Below are positions 28,507 through 37,614 of a stretch of 64,000 bases of DNA, piece after piece; within the stretch, counting starts at the first letter, position 1; each line of letters begins with the position of its first letter. The stretch is taken from contig NZ_VOLR01000003.1 of NCBI RefSeq assembly GCF_007954355.1, forward strand, positions 124,001 to 188,000, in the 5' to 3' direction. The translations under genes were made by a program, and so were the position numbers. The notes under the pieces were generated by a model that was given only the letters and a program-made list of their open reading frames with translations, was not told where the DNA came from and searched no databases. The DNA is from Colwellia hornerae (GTDB lineage Bacteria > Pseudomonadota > Gammaproteobacteria > Enterobacterales > Alteromonadaceae).

Positions 28507-29640
28507 ATGAAAAGTAAAATAGCGGTACTGGCGCTTGCTAGTAGCTTTATTTCCTATGCAGTTCAAGCAGAGATTAATTTAAGTGGTTTTGCTTCAATAA
28601 CGGGCGGAATCACTACATCGAGTGATGAAGCTTTGTATGGTTTTAACGATACCTTTGACTTTAAAAATGGTTCTTTACTGGCCATTCAAGCATCAAGTAA
28701 TATCGGTGAAGGGCTTGATATTACTGCACAAATTGTTTCTCGGGGCGAAAATGACTGGGATACTAAATTTGAGTGGGCCTACGTTAGTTATAATGTTAAT
28801 GATAAACTGAGACTTTTAGCGGGGCGTCAACGAGCCCCTTTCTATATGTACTCAGACTTTTTAGATGTCTCTTATGCGTATCCCTGGATAACACCTCCTC
28901 AAGGTGTTTATGACTTAATATTTAATACTTTTGACGGCCTCAGCGGCATATACAGCACTACTCTTGGAGAGTTTGACAGCACCTATCATTTTATTGTCGG
29001 TAATAATTCTGATGAAATTGAAGCTTTTGGTGAAACGACTAAGCCGAGTATGGATAATTTAATGGGGGGAGCCGCTACATTTACCCGCGATTGGCTAACA
29101 TTAAGAGCGGCTTACTTTTCAGCCGACGTATCAATACCATTAATGAGTTTAGATACACTTGCCGGTAATTGGAATGCTGTTGGCTACCAAGCCTATGGTG
29201 ATAACACTCGTATTTTTGAAGACAAAGGCACTTTTTGGGAGCTCGGTTTTCAAATGGATTTTGACGGCGTTATGGTTATCGGTGAATACACTAGCCTTGA
29301 AATAGATAATACCCTGCTTGGAGATGAAGAATCTTATTATCTGATGTTCAGTAAACGGTTCGACAATTACTTAATACATATTACCTACGGTGTTGATGAA
29401 ACATCTATTAACGACTTTACCCGTGGACTGCCAACAGGGACGCCACTTGACGCTTTAAAATTACCAACTCAAGGGATCATTGCTTCAAGAAAAGCTGAAC
29501 AGAGCTATGTAACTGTTGGTTTACGCTGGGATTTTCACAACTCAGCATCATTAAAGTTTGAATATACCGATTTTAGTGATGATATTAATAGCTCCAATGA
29601 CGCGGGCTTATTCCGTACCTCACTTGTCACGATTTTTTAG
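28507..29640 (+). CDS. Outer-membrane porin-like beta-barrel protein
   Basis: 377-residue exported protein. The signal peptide MKSKIAVLALASSF...AVQA (about 21 residues) is followed by INLSGFASITGG, typical of small proteobacterial porins. Alternating aromatic/polar strands follow, with a terminal aromatic residue (SLVTIF). ATG 28507 has AAGGTGG 6 bases upstream, and a GTG three codons earlier overlaps that Shine-Dalgarno. A small PstS-like gene follows after 10 bp, so solute uptake (possibly anion or phosphate) is a reasonable guess but not shown. Confidence 0.75.
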   Translation: MKSKIAVLALASSFISYAVQAEINLSGFASITGGITTSSDEALYGFNDTFDFKNGSLLAIQASSNIGEGLDITAQIVSRGENDWDTKFEWAYVSYNVNDKLRLLAGRQRAPFYMYSDFLDVSYAYPWITPPQGVYDLIFNTFDGLSGIYSTTLGEFDSTYHFIVGNNSDEIEAFGETTKPSMDNLMGGAATFTRDWLTLRAAYFSADVSIPLMSLDTLAGNWNAVGYQAYGDNTRIFEDKGTFWELGFQMDFDGVMVIGEYTSLEIDNTLLGDEESYYLMFSKRFDNYLIHITYGVDETSINDFTRGLPTGTPLDALKLPTQGIIASRKAEQSYVTVGLRWDFHNSASLKFEYTDFSDDINSSNDAGLFRTSLVTIF

Positions 29641-29650
29641 GAGATTGATG

Positions 29651-30070
29651 ATGAAATATATAAAAATCAATGCGATCTTACTCTCTACAGCCCTTAGTTT
29701 TACTGCGATTGCAGAGGTTGCTGTGATTGTTAACCCTGCAAACTCTAGTGCGTTAACTGATAGAGAAATATCACGAATTTTTTTAGGTAAAAATAAAACG
29801 TTTGCTAATGGTGCATCCGTTATGGCGGCAAATTTAAAGGATGAAAGTGCTGCTCGAGAAGAGTTTGAGAGTAAAGTGTTGAAAAAAACGAGCTACCAAG
29901 TTAAATCTTATTGGGCGAAGCTCATTTTTTCAGGTAAGGCCAAACCTTTAGCCGAATTTGATAGTGATGCAGATGTTTTAAATTTTGTTGCTGCTAACCC
30001 TGATGCTATCGGTTATATCGATGCCGCTAATGTCAGTGACAAAGTTAAAGTCATTAAAACCTTTAAGTAA
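29651..30070 (+). CDS. Small PstS-like periplasmic substrate-binding (PBP-like) protein
   Basis: 139-residue exported protein. Signal peptide of about 18 residues (YIKINAILLSTALSFTAIA), then a single PBP-like domain: VNPANSSALTDREISRIFLGK near the N-terminus, LKDESAAREEFESKVLKK, YWAKLIFSGKAKP and VAANPDAIGYIDA. This is the short PstS-like family, about half the size of true phosphate-binding proteins. AGGAG begins in the porin stop codon, seven bases from ATG 29651. ATG 29648 is also possible. The pairing with the porin suggests one uptake or sensing unit. Confidence 0.75.
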   Translation: MKYIKINAILLSTALSFTAIAEVAVIVNPANSSALTDREISRIFLGKNKTFANGASVMAANLKDESAAREEFESKVLKKTSYQVKSYWAKLIFSGKAKPLAEFDSDADVLNFVAANPDAIGYIDAANVSDKVKVIKTFK

Positions 30071-30161
30071 CTCTGTTATCATAAAACGTGTATCAACAGT
30101 GATTTTCAATTGACTGTTGGTATTCGTTTTTTTTAACTCATTTATTTAATAGGTATTTTTT

Positions 30162-32102
30162 GTGTCATCTCTGGTTAACTCACTCAAGCAAATCTTTGGC
30201 TTTGATGCCTTTCGTGATGGACAGCAACAAACGATTGAACAGCTCCTTAATGGCCAATCTTCTTTAGCGATATTTCCTACTGGCTCAGGTAAATCATTAT
30301 GCTATCAGTTAGCCGCAATAGAACTTCCTCACTTAACTATTGTTGTTTCTCCTTTGCTGGCGCTAATGAAAGACCAATTAGCCTTTTTAGCGACCAAAGG
30401 TATAGCAGCGGCAAGTATCGACTCAACACTAACGCCACAGCAAAACCAGCAAGTCATGGCGGATACGCGTTCAGGCAAAATAAAGATTCTTATGGTGTCA
30501 GTTGAACGTTTTAAAAATGAACGCTTTCGCCAATTTATTGAGTCAGTGAATGTCTCTATGTTGGTTGTTGATGAGGCACATTGTATTTCTGAATGGGGGC
30601 ATAACTTTCGCCCTGACTATTTAAAATTACCTAACTATCGCCAAGAACTCAATATCCCGCTGGTACTTTTGTTGACCGCAACCGCGACCAAAAAAGTAAA
30701 ACAAGATATGGCGACTAAATTCGCTATTTTGCCCGAACATATCGTGCAAACCGGCTTTTATCGTCAAAATTTAGATTTATCAGTATTAGCGGTTTCAACT
30801 AAAGATAAAAATCAACAATTGCTAACAAGCATCGCTGGTCAAACAGGTTGTGGCATTGTTTATGTGACTTTACAGCAAAGTGCTGAGTACGTGGCGAACT
30901 TTTTGGCGCAACAAGGTTTGAATGCTCAGCCTTATCACGCCGGATTTATTAGTGAAAAACGACAGAAAATCCAAGAAGACTTTATGTCGGGAAAAGTACA
31001 AATCATCGTTGCTACTATTGCTTTTGGTATGGGGATTGATAAAGCCGATATTCGTTTTGTTATTCATTATGATTTACCAAAATCAATAGAAAACTACAGT
31101 CAGGAGATTGGCCGAGCAGGGCGCGATGGCTTAGCGTCAAATTGCATTACCCTAGCAAATTTAGATGGGTTAAATACCGTTGAAAATTTTGTTTTTGGTG
31201 ATACGCCTGAACTGAGTGGTATTGAATGTGTTATACAAAACATTCAACAAGAATGTCAAAATGATCGTTGGGAATTACAAGGCTTATCACTGTCAAATAC
31301 CAGTAATATTCGCCAGTTACCGATGAGAACCTTACTCGTTCAGTTAGAGCTACAGGGTATTATTAAACCGTTATTTTCATATTTTGCCGATTTCAAATAT
31401 AAATTTACCACCAATAAAGACGAAGTGTTAAATTGTTTTGAAGGTGAACGCAAAGACTTCCTTGCCACTATTTTTAAATACAGCGGCTTTAAGAAAGTAT
31501 GGGGAGAGCCAGACTTTGAGGCACTATTTCAGCATTATGGCTGTGACCGTGGTCGAGTGATTATTGCCTTGGAATACCTGCAAGAGCAACAATTAATCAC
31601 CTTGGAAACAAAAAAAATCACTGAAGTGTTTAGTGTTAATAAAGCGCTATTGTCGGCCGAGATTCTTGCTAAGTCACTACATGATTATTTTGTCGAAAAA
31701 GAAGAAAAAGAAATAAAACGTATTGCGACATTGGTGCGTTTTTTTGAGTTGAAAACTTGTTTGAGTCGAAACTTATCTCTGTATTTTAATGATAAAAATA
31801 GCCCTGAAAATTGTGGGCATTGTTCGGTATGTCGTGGAGAAGTCGCTAAGCTAAGTTATTCACAAGAAAGTGCTCTGCCAGATGACGCCTTAATAGCTCA
31901 CATGCTAACCGCACTTATCGAACATATGTCGACCAAGCACAAAGGTGTTTTATCTTTGGAAACAATGTGTCGATTTTTAACTGGATTAACCGTACCGCTT
32001 TTTAGCCGCAATAAAGTAAAGCAGCTATCTGGCTTTGGCTGTTGTGAAAATATTCGTTATCAAGAAGTGCGTGAAAAAGTTATCGCGGTTATGAAGAATT
32101 AA
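30162..32102 (+). CDS. RecQ-family ATP-dependent DNA helicase
   Basis: 646-residue SF2 helicase. Q motif (FRDGQQQTIEQLL), Walker A (FPTGSGKSLCYQLAA), DEAH box (VVDEAHCISEWGHNFRPDY), motif III (LLTATATKKV), and motif VI (QEIGRAGRDG) are all present. A C-terminal Cys cluster (TCLSRNL ... CGHCSVC) matches the RecQ zinc site. No clear HRDC domain is visible, and the middle differs from E. coli RecQ, so this may be a RecQ paralogue. GTG start with AGGT 7 bases upstream. It ends at a strong hairpin. Confidence 0.9.
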   Translation: MSSLVNSLKQIFGFDAFRDGQQQTIEQLLNGQSSLAIFPTGSGKSLCYQLAAIELPHLTIVVSPLLALMKDQLAFLATKGIAAASIDSTLTPQQNQQVMADTRSGKIKILMVSVERFKNERFRQFIESVNVSMLVVDEAHCISEWGHNFRPDYLKLPNYRQELNIPLVLLLTATATKKVKQDMATKFAILPEHIVQTGFYRQNLDLSVLAVSTKDKNQQLLTSIAGQTGCGIVYVTLQQSAEYVANFLAQQGLNAQPYHAGFISEKRQKIQEDFMSGKVQIIVATIAFGMGIDKADIRFVIHYDLPKSIENYSQEIGRAGRDGLASNCITLANLDGLNTVENFVFGDTPELSGIECVIQNIQQECQNDRWELQGLSLSNTSNIRQLPMRTLLVQLELQGIIKPLFSYFADFKYKFTTNKDEVLNCFEGERKDFLATIFKYSGFKKVWGEPDFEALFQHYGCDRGRVIIALEYLQEQQLITLETKKITEVFSVNKALLSAEILAKSLHDYFVEKEEKEIKRIATLVRFFELKTCLSRNLSLYFNDKNSPENCGHCSVCRGEVAKLSYSQESALPDDALIAHMLTALIEHMSTKHKGVLSLETMCRFLTGLTVPLFSRNKVKQLSGFGCCENIRYQEVREKVIAVMKN

Positions 32103-32121
32103 CGGCGATTAATGAATGAAA

Positions 32122-32165
32122 AAGGCGAAATATAATGTCATTTATATTTCGCCTTGTTATTTTTT
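32122..32165. terminator. Bidirectional terminator between recQ-like gene and slyD
   Basis: Perfect 14-bp stem (arms 32122-32135 and 32142-32155, with the GGCGAAATATAA core) and 6-base loop, followed by a T-rich tail to 32165. Confidence 0.88.
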
Positions 32166-32186
32166 CGAATTAAGTATTTATCAATA

Positions 32187-32678
32187 TTAGTCGTGGTTGT
32201 GGCCACAACCACCTTCACCATGGACGTGTCCATGCTTCAATTCATCTTCTGTGGCATCACGGACTTCTAAAATTTCCACATCAAATTTTAAATCAATACC
32301 GGCTAAAGGGTGATTTCCGTCAACGGTGATTTCATCCTCGGTGACATCAATAACAATAACTGTTTGCTCACCATCATCAGTGGTTGCACGTAATTGTGAA
32401 CCAACTGCTAGATCTTCAACGCTTTCAAACATACTTTTTGGAACGGTTTGTACAAACTCATCATGGCGATCACCATAAGCATTTTCGGCACTGACTTCGA
32501 CTTCGAATTTATCATCAACAACATGATCCGTTAAGGCATCTTCTAAGCCCGGAATGAGATAACCTGTGCCGTGAATAATAGATAAAGGGCTGTGATCATA
32601 AGAGCTGTCAATGAGGGTGTCTTCGCTGTCAGATACGGCATAGTGTAAAACGACAACTTTGTTTTCTGAAATTTTCAT
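32187..32678 (-). CDS. slyD: FKBP-type peptidyl-prolyl isomerase SlyD
   Basis: 163-residue isomerase/chaperone. FKBP half-domain SPLSIIHGTGYLIPGLEDAL at the N-terminus, the inserted-flap chaperone domain (about 70-125), DGNHPLAGIDLKFDVEILEV, and a short metal-binding tail (HGHVHGEGGCGHNHD). SlyD supplies nickel for hydrogenase maturation in E. coli. The tail here is short, so protein folding may be the main role. Confidence 0.93.
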   Translation of the reverse strand: MKISENKVVVLHYAVSDSEDTLIDSSYDHSPLSIIHGTGYLIPGLEDALTDHVVDDKFEVEVSAENAYGDRHDEFVQTVPKSMFESVEDLAVGSQLRATTDDGEQTVIVIDVTEDEITVDGNHPLAGIDLKFDVEILEVRDATEDELKHGHVHGEGGCGHNHD

Positions 32679-32714
32679 TATATGTCCTAAATTTTAAATA
32701 AATGTAACTAGCGA

Positions 32715-33701
32715 CTATTCCGCTAAGTTATATGGTAATTCTACTAAGCTTAATGCCGAGTTTTCGTGGTTTTTAATCCGTAAATTTGTGGTGCTATCTA
32801 TATCACTGGCTAAAACAGCCTGGAGATAATAAATACCATCATCACTAATATAGCTTGCTAAAATGTCACCGGCTTTACGCCAGTTTTCACCTAACTGTTG
32901 CTCAATAATATCACCTGCTTGCAAGGTTATTAACTCATTATTTGCAGATTTACTTTTTAACGAAAATAAAGCCCGTTTGTTTTTTCCTAAATATTGCATG
33001 CGAGCAACAGTTTCCTGTCCTAAGTAACAACCTTTAGTAAAACTTATGCCGTGAATCGCTTGTAAATTGAGCATTTGCGGCACATAAGTAGTAACCGTTT
33101 CTGGTGCTAGCAAGGGGAAACCTTCGTTAATTTCGATTAAATTCCACAACGCTTGAGAATACGTGACCAAGGCAAAGTCATTAATCATTTGTTCAGCAGC
33201 CTTCGCCTCGTCAATAATAAGATAACGTGTTAACTTTCCTGCTAGGTAGACAATAGTGGTACTACCGACTTGTAAAACCGGAGTTAAGCTATTGGGCAAT
33301 TCAACAAATTTCTGATGTAGCACCGCTGTTGCCTTCTTTCCTGCAACGGCATAAAAGGCTAGATCTGTTGTTTGTTCAATAGTTACTTTGGCAAATACGC
33401 CAAACTTTTTTAGTTCTGCTAATGACTGGTTAATGCTGGTTATAGGTTGTAAAAGTAAATGGATATTTTGACGATTAATCAATCGAAAAACTGAAAATAC
33501 TTTCCCTTTAGCGTCGCAATGACCACCCAATAATAAGTTGTTATCTGTCAGAGTATTTACATCACAAGTCACTTGTCCTTGTAGATATTTACTTTGTTCT
33601 GTTCCATGTACAGCAATTGCACCATATTCAGCTAAACTAATGATACAAGCATCGGGAAGGTTATCGTAATTTGGTAAGGTATTTTCAACAGAAATTGTCA
33701 T
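32715..33701 (-). CDS. ygfZ: Folate-binding protein YgfZ (Fe-S cluster maintenance)
   Basis: 328-residue GcvT-fold tetrahydrofolate-binding protein that supports certain iron-sulfur enzymes and tRNA thiolation. The signature FTKGCYLGQETVARM with its essential Cys lies near residue 230. The N-terminal GTEQSKYLQGQVTCDVN is also typical. It is divergent from sdhE (171-bp gap). The two are neighbours in many gammaproteobacteria. Confidence 0.94.
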   Translation of the reverse strand: MTISVENTLPNYDNLPDACIISLAEYGAIAVHGTEQSKYLQGQVTCDVNTLTDNNLLLGGHCDAKGKVFSVFRLINRQNIHLLLQPITSINQSLAELKKFGVFAKVTIEQTTDLAFYAVAGKKATAVLHQKFVELPNSLTPVLQVGSTTIVYLAGKLTRYLIIDEAKAAEQMINDFALVTYSQALWNLIEINEGFPLLAPETVTTYVPQMLNLQAIHGISFTKGCYLGQETVARMQYLGKNKRALFSLKSKSANNELITLQAGDIIEQQLGENWRKAGDILASYISDDGIYYLQAVLASDIDSTTNLRIKNHENSALSLVELPYNLAE

Positions 33702-33872
33702 AATTAAATTAGCATTTTTATTTTATCGATAGCTTAAATAATGAGGACTTTCTTGTGAAATTCAAGGTGTATATGATATTCGTTAGTTTATTTTTATAGA
33801 TCGGATAAACAATATTGTAATGGCAAATGACTTTGTTAGAATAAGCCTAAATTTTATTTTACTGAGAGTTAT

Positions 33873-34124
33873 ATGTCTTTAACCGATAATAAACCGCGTT
33901 TAAGATGGGCTTGCCGTCGTGGAATGCTTGAATTAGATATACTTTTTATGCCTTTTGTTGAAGAGGCTTATGATTTGCTTTCAGAAAAAGAGAAGCAAGT
34001 TTTTGAACGTTTACTTGAAGAGCAAGACCCTGAATTATTTGCTTGGTTTATGGGGCATCAAGTGTGTGAAGACAAAGAACTTAACGCCATGGTACAGCTT
34101 ATCCTCAAACGAGTTAAAGTTTAA
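33873..34124 (+). CDS. sdhE: FAD assembly factor SdhE
   Basis: 83-residue protein required for covalent attachment of FAD to succinate dehydrogenase and fumarate reductase. The family motif RWACRRGMLELDILF is complete, and the remainder (FERLLEEQDPELFAWFMGH) matches. Earlier names are YgfY and CptB. It is followed at once by a shortened ygfX-like frame. Confidence 0.95.
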   Translation: MSLTDNKPRLRWACRRGMLELDILFMPFVEEAYDLLSEKEKQVFERLLEEQDPELFAWFMGHQVCEDKELNAMVQLILKRVKV

Positions 34125-34161
34125 TATAACTGTTGAGCATCCGCATAAAAAATTCAATTTT

Positions 34162-34458
34162 ATGCGGATCTTCTATACCGAACCCGATAGCTTTACCCTT
34201 AATATCATGGGTGAATGCCAGTTTTCGGCTGAAGATAAAAGGCAATTAAGCGCGAGCAGTCGCATTGGTTTTTGGGGGTGTTGGTTGGTTTTTGAAGATA
34301 ATTTATCGGCAGAGCTTAGCCCCCTGAAAGATAATTTTTTGAAAAGGTGGCTAACACAACGAATGTTACCCAGCTATTTTATTTTCAAAACAAGCTTATC
34401 AGCTAAACAATATTCAAGATTATGCCGCGTTATTATTAAGTTGAATAACCCAAACTAG
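34162..34458 (+). CDS. Shortened YgfX/CptA-like protein lacking membrane hairpin
   Basis: 98 residues from the first ATG. The sequence (GECQFSAEDKRQLSASSRIG, then FWGCWLVFE, and FKTSLSAKQYSRLCRVII) resembles the C-terminal soluble half of YgfX, the usual sdhE partner. The two N-terminal membrane helices of that family are absent. The frame is open upstream into sdhE without any ATG, GTG or TTG in the intergenic stretch. It may be a natural short form, use a non-standard start, or be the remnant of an internal deletion. Confidence 0.5.
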   Translation: MRIFYTEPDSFTLNIMGECQFSAEDKRQLSASSRIGFWGCWLVFEDNLSAELSPLKDNFLKRWLTQRMLPSYFIFKTSLSAKQYSRLCRVIIKLNNPN

Positions 34459-34497
34459 GGTAACTAATACCTTGATAACTCAGCATAACACTTCATA

Positions 34498-36096
34498 TTA
34501 GGGGCTTAAAACGGTTGAGGTTGCTATCTCACTCAACTCAGGATAGTCAAGCGTGTAGTGTAAGCCTCTACTTTCTTTACGTTCCATCGCACATCTAATA
34601 ATTAATTCAGCCACTTGCACTAAATTTCTTAATTCTAATAAATTATTACTGACTCTAAAGTTTTGATAGTAATCGTCTATTTCTCTCTGCAACAATTCAA
34701 CACGGTGCAATGCTCTTTCTAAACGTTTTGTTGTTCTAACAATACCGACATAATCCCACATAAATAACCGTAGTTCATGCCAGTTATGCTGTATAACCAC
34801 TTCTTCATCAGAATTTGTAACGCGACTTTCATCCCAAGCGGGTAACGCGACAATGCTTTGCTGAAGGTCAATTTTTTGTTCTATGTCTAAAGCCGCTGCG
34901 CGGGCAAACACTAAACATTCTAATAACGAATTACTTGCCATACGATTAGCGCCGTGTAAACCGGTATAAGCGACTTCTCCAATAGCATATAAGCTCTCAA
35001 TATCAGTCTTACCTTGCTTGTTAATCATGACACCACCACAGGTGTAATGAGCAGCAGGTACGACGGGCATAGGTTGCTTGGTAATATCTATGCCTAAAGA
35101 TTGTGTCTTTTCATAGATATTAGGGAAATGTTGCTTAATGAAATCAGCAGGCTTGTGGCTAATATCTAAATACATACAATCAGCACCAAGGCGTTTCATT
35201 TCAAAATCAATGGCACGGGCAACAATATCTCGTGGTGCAAGCTCGGCGCGCTCATCGAAGCTTGGCATAAATCGGCTGCCATCAGGACGACGTAAAATTG
35301 CCCCTTCACCACGTAATGCTTCCGTTAATAAAAAATTTCCGGCATCAGGATGAAATAAGCATGTCGGGTGGAATTGGTTAAACTCCATATTGGCGACACG
35401 GCATCCTGCTCGCCAGGCCATGGCTATACCGTCGCCGCTGGCAACATCAGGATTTGAAGTATATTGGTAAACCTTACTGGCGCCACCTGTAGCTAAAATT
35501 GTTTTTCGGGCAAAAATACGTTCAACACATTCGCTATTTCGGTTCCAGATGTAGGCACCAATACAGCGTTTTTGCTGATGATTATCTTCGCTTGGCTGTT
35601 CACAAACTAAATCAACAGCATTGTAGCGTTCAAAAATTCGAATACGTGGGTGATTTTTAACTTGATCGACTAACGTGGTTTGAATGGCTTGACCTGTGGC
35701 GTCAGCAGAGTGAAGAATTCTGCGATGACTATGCCCACCTTCACGGGTTAGATGATAACGTAACTCACCTTTTTCATCTTCTTCTTGGTCAAAGTTAACA
35801 CCTTGGCCAATCAGCCACTCTAGACATGCTCGCGCATTTTCAGCGGTAAACTGCACTATGTCTTGGTCGCACAAACCAGCACCGGCAATTAAAGTGTCAT
35901 TAACATGATCGGCAACACTATCATTCTCATCAAAAACAGCAGCGATACCTCCTTGGGCATAAAAGGTCGAACCTTCATTAACCAAAGCTTTGCTGAGCAC
36001 GACGATATCGGCATTATTTGCTAAATGTAATGCAAGCGTTAAACCTGCTGCACCACTACCAATAATTAATACATCACAGTTGTGTTGTTTGTTCAT
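34498..36096 (-). CDS. nadB: L-aspartate oxidase NadB
   Basis: 532-residue FAD flavoprotein that oxidises L-aspartate to iminoaspartate, the first step of de novo NAD synthesis. The FAD-binding motif ([19 protein letters not shown]) is at the N-terminus. HPTCLFHP, the EALRGEGA block and [19 protein letters not shown] are family signatures. nadB diverges from rpoE here as in E. coli. NadC is encoded at 13560-14447. nadA is not in the window. Confidence 0.97.
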   Translation of the reverse strand: MNKQHNCDVLIIGSGAAGLTLALHLANNADIVVLSKALVNEGSTFYAQGGIAAVFDENDSVADHVNDTLIAGAGLCDQDIVQFTAENARACLEWLIGQGVNFDQEEDEKGELRYHLTREGGHSHRRILHSADATGQAIQTTLVDQVKNHPRIRIFERYNAVDLVCEQPSEDNHQQKRCIGAYIWNRNSECVERIFARKTILATGGASKVYQYTSNPDVASGDGIAMAWRAGCRVANMEFNQFHPTCLFHPDAGNFLLTEALRGEGAILRRPDGSRFMPSFDERAELAPRDIVARAIDFEMKRLGADCMYLDISHKPADFIKQHFPNIYEKTQSLGIDITKQPMPVVPAAHYTCGGVMINKQGKTDIESLYAIGEVAYTGLHGANRMASNSLLECLVFARAAALDIEQKIDLQQSIVALPAWDESRVTNSDEEVVIQHNWHELRLFMWDYVGIVRTTKRLERALHRVELLQREIDDYYQNFRVSNNLLELRNLVQVAELIIRCAMERKESRGLHYTLDYPELSEIATSTVLSP

Positions 36097-36230
36097 AAAG
36101 TTATGATTTTAATGTATTCTACATATAGCAGGAATCTTAACGGTTATTCAGCTGTGGGAACAGATAAAATGGGCTGTATTTAGAAATAAACAGTAAATTT
36201 GATAGTTTTATTAATTATTTTAATTTTTTT

Positions 36231-36259
36231 CGAACTTTTTCAAACGAGTGTAGTCCTAC
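36231..36259 (+). promoter_or_regulatory. Candidate sigma-E autoregulatory promoter of rpoE
   Basis: CGAACTT (GAACTT at 36232-36237), 15 bases, then GTCCTA (36253-36258), about 75 bases upstream of rpoE. The -35 is a good match to the sigma-E GGAACTT element. The -10 is a fair match to GTCTAA. Confidence 0.5.
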
Positions 36260-36332
36260 TTGATGTGTTTGCCATGAGCCAAATGTTGAACCGGATTTTA
36301 GAAGTAAGTGATAATTAGGAGTATTGGCTCAG

Positions 36333-36911
36333 ATGAGCGAAATAAACGTTGACCAAAAATTGGTTGAACGAGTACAGCGCGGAGATAAAAATGCTTTTAA
36401 CCTTTTGGTGACAAAGTATCAGCATAAAGTAGCAAATTTAGTGTCGCGTTATGTAAAAAATCACAGTGATGTACCCGATATAGTTCAAGAAGCATTTATT
36501 AAAGCCTATAGAGCTTTACCTAATTTTAGAGGAGATAGTGCTTTTTATACTTGGCTTTATCGTATAGCCGTTAATTGCGCAAAGAACCATATGGTGGCGA
36601 GCAATCGAAAACCACCAGGTTCGGATATAGAAGTAGAAGATGCCGAGATTTATGATTCAGGTGAAGCTTTGCGAGAAAATGCTTCTCCTGAGAAGTTATT
36701 ATTAACCAATGAAATCAAAAAAGTTATTTTTGATACCATTGAGCAACTGCCCAATGATTTGCGAACGGCAATTAACCTTCGAGAGTTAGAAGGGTTAAGT
36801 TACGAAGAAATAGCACATATCATGGATTGTCCTGTAGGGACTGTGCGTTCGAGAATATTTAGAGCTCGAGACGCGGTAGATAAAAAAATTAGGCCACTAC
36901 TACAAAGCTAG
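36333..36911 (+). CDS. rpoE: RNA polymerase sigma factor RpoE (sigma-E)
   Basis: 192-residue ECF sigma factor directing the envelope-stress regulon. Region 2 (YQHKVANLVSRYV, DIVQEAFIKAYRAL, FYTWLYRIAVNCAKN) and region 4 (LPNDLRTAINLRELEGLSYE, CPVGTVRSRIFRAR) are highly conserved. ATG 36333 gives the family N-terminus MSEINVDQKLVERVQ, with AGGAG 11 bases upstream. An in-frame TTG at 36324 is too close to that site. It heads rpoE-rseA-rseB-rseC. Confidence 0.98.
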   Translation: MSEINVDQKLVERVQRGDKNAFNLLVTKYQHKVANLVSRYVKNHSDVPDIVQEAFIKAYRALPNFRGDSAFYTWLYRIAVNCAKNHMVASNRKPPGSDIEVEDAEIYDSGEALRENASPEKLLLTNEIKKVIFDTIEQLPNDLRTAINLRELEGLSYEEIAHIMDCPVGTVRSRIFRARDAVDKKIRPLLQS

Positions 36912-36993
36912 TTTTTAACATTAGCTTTGCGGTATAAAAGATAAAATTAATTTAATTCACACGAATGTAAGTGTTAATTTTTAAGGTGTATAT

Positions 36994-37614
36994 ATGAGTG
37001 AAGGTAAGTTTGAGACAGTGTCATCTTGTGTTGATAATTTTCAACATGATGAGCAAACGTTTGATAATATTATCAACGATGAACATTTGTCGACTACTTG
37101 GGATCGTTATCATTTAATTGGAGATGTTTTACGTAATGACACTCCTGATGTTTTACAACTTGATTTATCTGCCGAAATAGCAAAAGCTATTGCCGCTGAG
37201 CCAACCGTCTTAGCCCCGAAAACGACTAATGTTTTTATGCTTAAGTTAAAAGCTAAAGTAGTCGAGTTTGCTAAACCTGTTGGTCAATTAGCGATTGCTG
37301 CTTCAGCGGCAGGTTTAATGGTTTTAGGTGTGCAAAGTAATGTTGCACAGAATAATGAAACTATTTTACCTAGCCAAATAGTGAAAACTATTCCTATGGC
37401 GGGTATTGCTGAACCGGTAAGTTTGAACTTTCAAGAACCAGACAGAGCTTCACAAAAGCAAGCTTTTATTGACCAACAACGTCGTTTTCATGCTTTGCTG
37501 TCTGATCATCAACAACAAATTAAATTAGGTTCACTGACTGTTGATAGTACGAATACAGATAATGAAAGTGAAACAACAAGTATTGACAACAAAAAGGCTA
37601 ATAAAAGTAATTAA
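36994..37614 (+). CDS. rseA: Anti-sigma-E factor RseA
   Basis: 206-residue single-pass inner-membrane protein that sequesters sigma-E. The N-terminal cytoplasmic domain has the RseA core (WDRYHLIGDVLRND). A membrane segment lies near residues 98-115 (GQLAIAASAAGLMVLGV), and the periplasmic tail ends in a polar Asn/Ser-rich region. DegS and RseP cleave it in E. coli, and those proteases are encoded elsewhere. Its stop overlaps the rseB start by one base (TAATG). Confidence 0.93.
   Translation: MSEGKFETVSSCVDNFQHDEQTFDNIINDEHLSTTWDRYHLIGDVLRNDTPDVLQLDLSAEIAKAIAAEPTVLAPKTTNVFMLKLKAKVVEFAKPVGQLAIAASAAGLMVLGVQSNVAQNNETILPSQIVKTIPMAGIAEPVSLNFQEPDRASQKQAFIDQQRRFHALLSDHQQQIKLGSLTVDSTNTDNESETTSIDNKKANKSN

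Noticed and set aside
36174-36193. LexA-like CTGT...ACAG near nadB/rpoE
   Set aside because: The half-sites are separated by 12 bases rather than 8, so it is not a LexA box.
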